Program-made: the position numbers and the translations under genes | Assembly: GCF_001524445.2 (NCBI RefSeq) | Contig: NZ_CP013417.1 | Span: forward strand, 2,976,001-3,040,000 | Length of the DNA stretch: 64,000 nt | Direction: 5' to 3' | Origin: Burkholderia savannae | GTDB lineage: Bacteria > Pseudomonadota > Gammaproteobacteria > Burkholderiales > Burkholderiaceae | Notes under the pieces: model-generated | The model's database searches: none | The model's input: the letters and a program-made list of their open reading frames with translations, nothing else | Told to the model about the DNA's origin: nothing | Shown here: positions 61,847 to 64,000 of the stretch, piece after piece | Layout: every line of letters starts with the position of its first letter | How positions within the stretch are numbered: position 1 is the stretch's first letter

Positions 61847-62347
61847 ATGGCGAAGACCCTGTCGAAATCCTCGGGCGGCGCGCTCGCGCCGTGGCTCGGC
61901 ATCTCGCTCATCGTGATCCTGTTCGATCAGTTGACGAAGATCGCCGTGCTGAAAACGTTCGCGTACGGCGCGATGCACCAGATCACGCCGTTCTTCAACC
62001 TGACGCTGATCTACAACCGCGGCGCGGCGTTCGGCTTTCTCGCGACCGCCGGCGGCTGGCAGCGCTGGGCGTTCACGGCGCTCGGCGTAGGCGCGACGCT
62101 CGTGATCTGCTATCTGCTCAAGCGCCACGGGCATCAGCGCCTCTTCAGCCTGTCGCTCGCGCTGATTCTCGGCGGCGCGCTCGGCAACGTGATCGACCGT
62201 CTGATCTACGGTCACGTGATCGACTTCCTCGATTTCCACGTCGGCGCGTGGCACTGGCCCGCGTTCAATCTCGCCGACTCCGCGATCACGGTGGGCGCGG
62301 TGCTCCTCATCTACGACGAGCTGCGTCGCGTGCGCGGCGCGCGCTGA
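61847..62347 (+). CDS. lspA: Lipoprotein signal peptidase (signal peptidase II)
   Basis: A 166-residue inner-membrane aspartyl protease that removes lipoprotein signal peptides after lipid attachment. Four membrane segments and the conserved blocks [33 protein letters not shown] and [11 protein letters not shown] (the catalytic Asp pair) are all there. No spacer separates it from ileS. Confidence 0.96.
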   Translation: MAKTLSKSSGGALAPWLGISLIVILFDQLTKIAVLKTFAYGAMHQITPFFNLTLIYNRGAAFGFLATAGGWQRWAFTALGVGATLVICYLLKRHGHQRLFSLSLALILGGALGNVIDRLIYGHVIDFLDFHVGAWHWPAFNLADSAITVGAVLLIYDELRRVRGAR

Positions 62348-62365
62348 GCGCATACACTTCGCGCA

Positions 62366-62387
62366 GGGGCCGGCGCTCGCCGGCCCC
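62366..62387 (+). terminator. GC-rich hairpin between lspA and coaBC
   Basis: GGGGCCGGC/GCCGGCCCC with loop GCTC, 18 bases after the lspA stop. There is no T run, so termination is uncertain; it may be only a pause or processing structure. Confidence 0.4.
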
Positions 62388-62408
62388 ACGTGCTTTCGGA
62401 GGCCTCAG

Positions 62409-63620
62409 TTGGCACACGCAGAACTCGCAGGAAAACATCTCGTCCTCGGCCTGACGGGCGGCATCGCCTGCTACAAGATCGCCGAGCTCACGCGCCTTCT
62501 GACGAAGGCGGGCGCGACCGTGCAGGTCGTGATGACCGACGCCGCGACGCAGTTCATCACCCCCGTCACGATGCAGGCGCTGTCCGGCCGCCCCGTCTAT
62601 TCGAGCCAGTGGGACGCGCGGATGCCGAACAACATGGCGCACATCGATCTGTCGCGCGAAGCCGACGCGATCGTGATCGCGCCCGCGTCGACCGATTTCC
62701 TCGCGAAGCTCGCGCACGGCTTCGCCGACGATCTGCTGTCGACGCTGTGCATCGCGCGCGACTGCCCGCTCCTCGTCGTGCCCGCGATGAACCGCCAGAT
62801 GTGGCAGAACCCGGCGACGCAGCGCAACGTCGCGCAATTGCGCCACGACGGCGTCGCGGTGCTCGGCCCCGATTCGGGCGCGCAGGCGTGCGGCGAAGTC
62901 GGCGACGGACGGATGCTCGAGCCCGAGGCGATCTACGAGGCGATCGTGTCGCACTTCCAGTCGAAGGTGCTCGCGCACCGCCGCGTGCTGATCACGGCCG
63001 GCCCGACGTTCGAGCCGCTCGATCCGGTGCGGGGCCTCACGAACCGCTCGAGCGGCAAGATGGGCTTCGCGATCGCGCGCGCCGCGCAGCAAGCGGGCGC
63101 CGACGTGCATCTCGTCGCGGGCCCCGTCCATCTGCCCACGCCGTGGGGCGTGTACCGCGAGGACGTGCAGACCGCGCAGCAGATGTACGACGCGGTGATG
63201 AACGCGGTGCCGGACGCCGACGTGTTCGTCGCGGTCGCCGCGGTCGCCGACTGGCGCGCCGCGCAGCCGGCCGAGCACAAGATCAAGAAGACCGCCGACC
63301 ACAAGATGCCGGCGCTCACGTTCGTCGAGAACCCGGACATCCTCGCGACCGTCGCGGCGCTGCCCGATGCGCCCTACTGCGTCGGCTTCGCGGCGGAGAG
63401 CGGCGATCTCGACGTGCACGGCGAAGAAAAGCGCGTGCGCAAGAACGTGCCGCTCCTGATCGGCAATCTCGGGCCGCTCACGTTCGGCCTCGACGACAAC
63501 GAAGTCGTGCTGTTCGAAGCCGGCGGCACGACGCGCCTGCCGCGCGCCGACAAGATGACGCTCGCGCATACGCTCGTCGCCGAGATCGCGAAGCGGCTGC
63601 CCGACACGAGCCTCATCTGA
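62409..63620 (+). CDS. coaBC: Phosphopantothenoylcysteine decarboxylase/synthetase
   Basis: A 403-residue bifunctional coenzyme A enzyme. The CoaC half starts [19 protein letters not shown] and includes PAMNRQMW and the HGFADDLLS active-site His. The CoaB half begins [20 protein letters not shown] and has AAVADWRAA. It starts at TTG 62409, six bases from GGAGG at 62398-62402, so the rare start is well supported. dut follows 65 bases later, the widespread coaBC-dut (dfp-dut) pairing. Confidence 0.95.
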   Translation: MAHAELAGKHLVLGLTGGIACYKIAELTRLLTKAGATVQVVMTDAATQFITPVTMQALSGRPVYSSQWDARMPNNMAHIDLSREADAIVIAPASTDFLAKLAHGFADDLLSTLCIARDCPLLVVPAMNRQMWQNPATQRNVAQLRHDGVAVLGPDSGAQACGEVGDGRMLEPEAIYEAIVSHFQSKVLAHRRVLITAGPTFEPLDPVRGLTNRSSGKMGFAIARAAQQAGADVHLVAGPVHLPTPWGVYREDVQTAQQMYDAVMNAVPDADVFVAVAAVADWRAAQPAEHKIKKTADHKMPALTFVENPDILATVAALPDAPYCVGFAAESGDLDVHGEEKRVRKNVPLLIGNLGPLTFGLDDNEVVLFEAGGTTRLPRADKMTLAHTLVAEIAKRLPDTSLI

Positions 63621-63685
63621 TGCATCGCCGCGGCCGCCTCGCGCGGCCGTGCTCTCTCTCAACCTCCGTCACCGATTTTCGCCGC

Positions 63686-64000
63686 ATGAAACTCGACCTG
63701 AAGATTCTCGACGCGCGCATGCGCGATTACCTGCCGAAATACGCGACGACGGGCAGCGCGGGCCTCGACCTGCGCGCCTGCCTCGACGCGCCCGTCACGC
63801 TGAAACCGGGCGACACGGCGCTCGTGCCGACGGGCCTCGCGATCCACCTCGCCGATCCGGGCCATGCGGCGCTGATCCTGCCGCGCTCGGGCCTCGGCCA
63901 CAAGCACGGGATCGTGCTCGGCAACCTCGTCGGCCTCATCGATTCCGACTATCAGGGCGAACTGATGATCTCGACGTGGAACCGCGGCCAGACCGAGTTC
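63686..64000 (+). CDS. dut: dUTPase (3' end outside the window)
   Basis: The first 105 residues of a trimeric dUTPase. Motif 1 is in [13 protein letters not shown], motif 2 in [15 protein letters not shown], and motif 3 in [11 protein letters not shown]. The enzyme hydrolyses dUTP to dUMP, keeping uracil out of DNA. The reading frame is open at base 64000, and the C-terminal arm with motif 5 lies beyond the window. Confidence 0.95.
   Translation, partial: MKLDLKILDARMRDYLPKYATTGSAGLDLRACLDAPVTLKPGDTALVPTGLAIHLADPGHAALILPRSGLGHKHGIVLGNLVGLIDSDYQGELMISTWNRGQTEF

Noticed and set aside
58625..62389. 1254-codon minus-strand frame opposite ileS and lspA
   Set aside because: Antisense shadow; ileS and lspA on the plus strand have complete catalytic motifs.

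Overview
The window is very GC-rich beta-proteobacterial chromosome. Its gene order (holC-pepA-lptFG, a cysIHDN sulfate-assimilation block next to cysB, livHMGF, ispH-fkpB, rpmBG, nadBAC, ileS-lspA-coaBC-dut) and its heptanucleotide tandem repeats point to Burkholderia, most likely the B. pseudomallei/thailandensis group. The species call rests on recognising proteins and gene order, not on a database search.

Layout. 1-6.2 kb: end of an unidentified gene, a small cytochrome c, then DUF2486, holC and pepA leftward, and lptF-lptG and a CbiX-type chelatase rightward. 6.2-6.8 kb: decayed spacer with a fragment resembling a quinol nitric-oxide-reductase C-terminus, a 22-bp palindrome and a 12-copy 7-bp repeat. 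6.8-14.2 kb: cobA, cysN, cysD, cysH, DUF934 and cysI leftward, divergent from cysB; together they reduce sulfate to sulfide through APS, and CobA and CbiX supply siroheme steps for CysI. 14.2-15.4 kb: an orphan periplasmic binding protein.

15.58-29.62 kb: a genomic island in the 3' end of tRNA-Leu(CAA), bounded by an imperfect direct repeat of the tRNA end. It has a P4-type core: tyrosine integrase, AlpA-type regulator, a chain of overlapping small genes including an Ash/Icd-like one, and a primase/helicase. Two clusters of TGGAGATAA-type repeats near the two ends look like replication iterons. The cargo is a VTT-domain membrane protein, a P1B-5-type metal ATPase with a C-terminal hemerythrin domain, and a tandem universal stress protein. 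FNR-like dyads (TGAC-N4-GTCA core) lie in front of these genes, suggesting a low-oxygen/metal stress module. A serine resolvase with its own repeats and a Nudix fragment sit at the right end.

29.6-41 kb: accessory or variable core. It holds a decayed MOSC-domain gene, an alpha/beta hydrolase divergent from a LysR regulator, a second LysR regulator, copC-like, rsuA, an NAD-binding epimerase-like gene, a ferredoxin-reductase-type protein, an ArgD-type aminotransferase preceded by an Arg-rich leader ORF and a hairpin, a GNAT acetyltransferase and a DUF2278 gene. 41-64 kb: housekeeping genes: livFGMH, ispH, fkpB, radC, rpmB-rpmG, nadB converging on nadA-nadC, a desaturase, mscS, an rsmB-like methyltransferase, purN, ribF, ileS-lspA, coaBC and a dut gene cut by the window edge.
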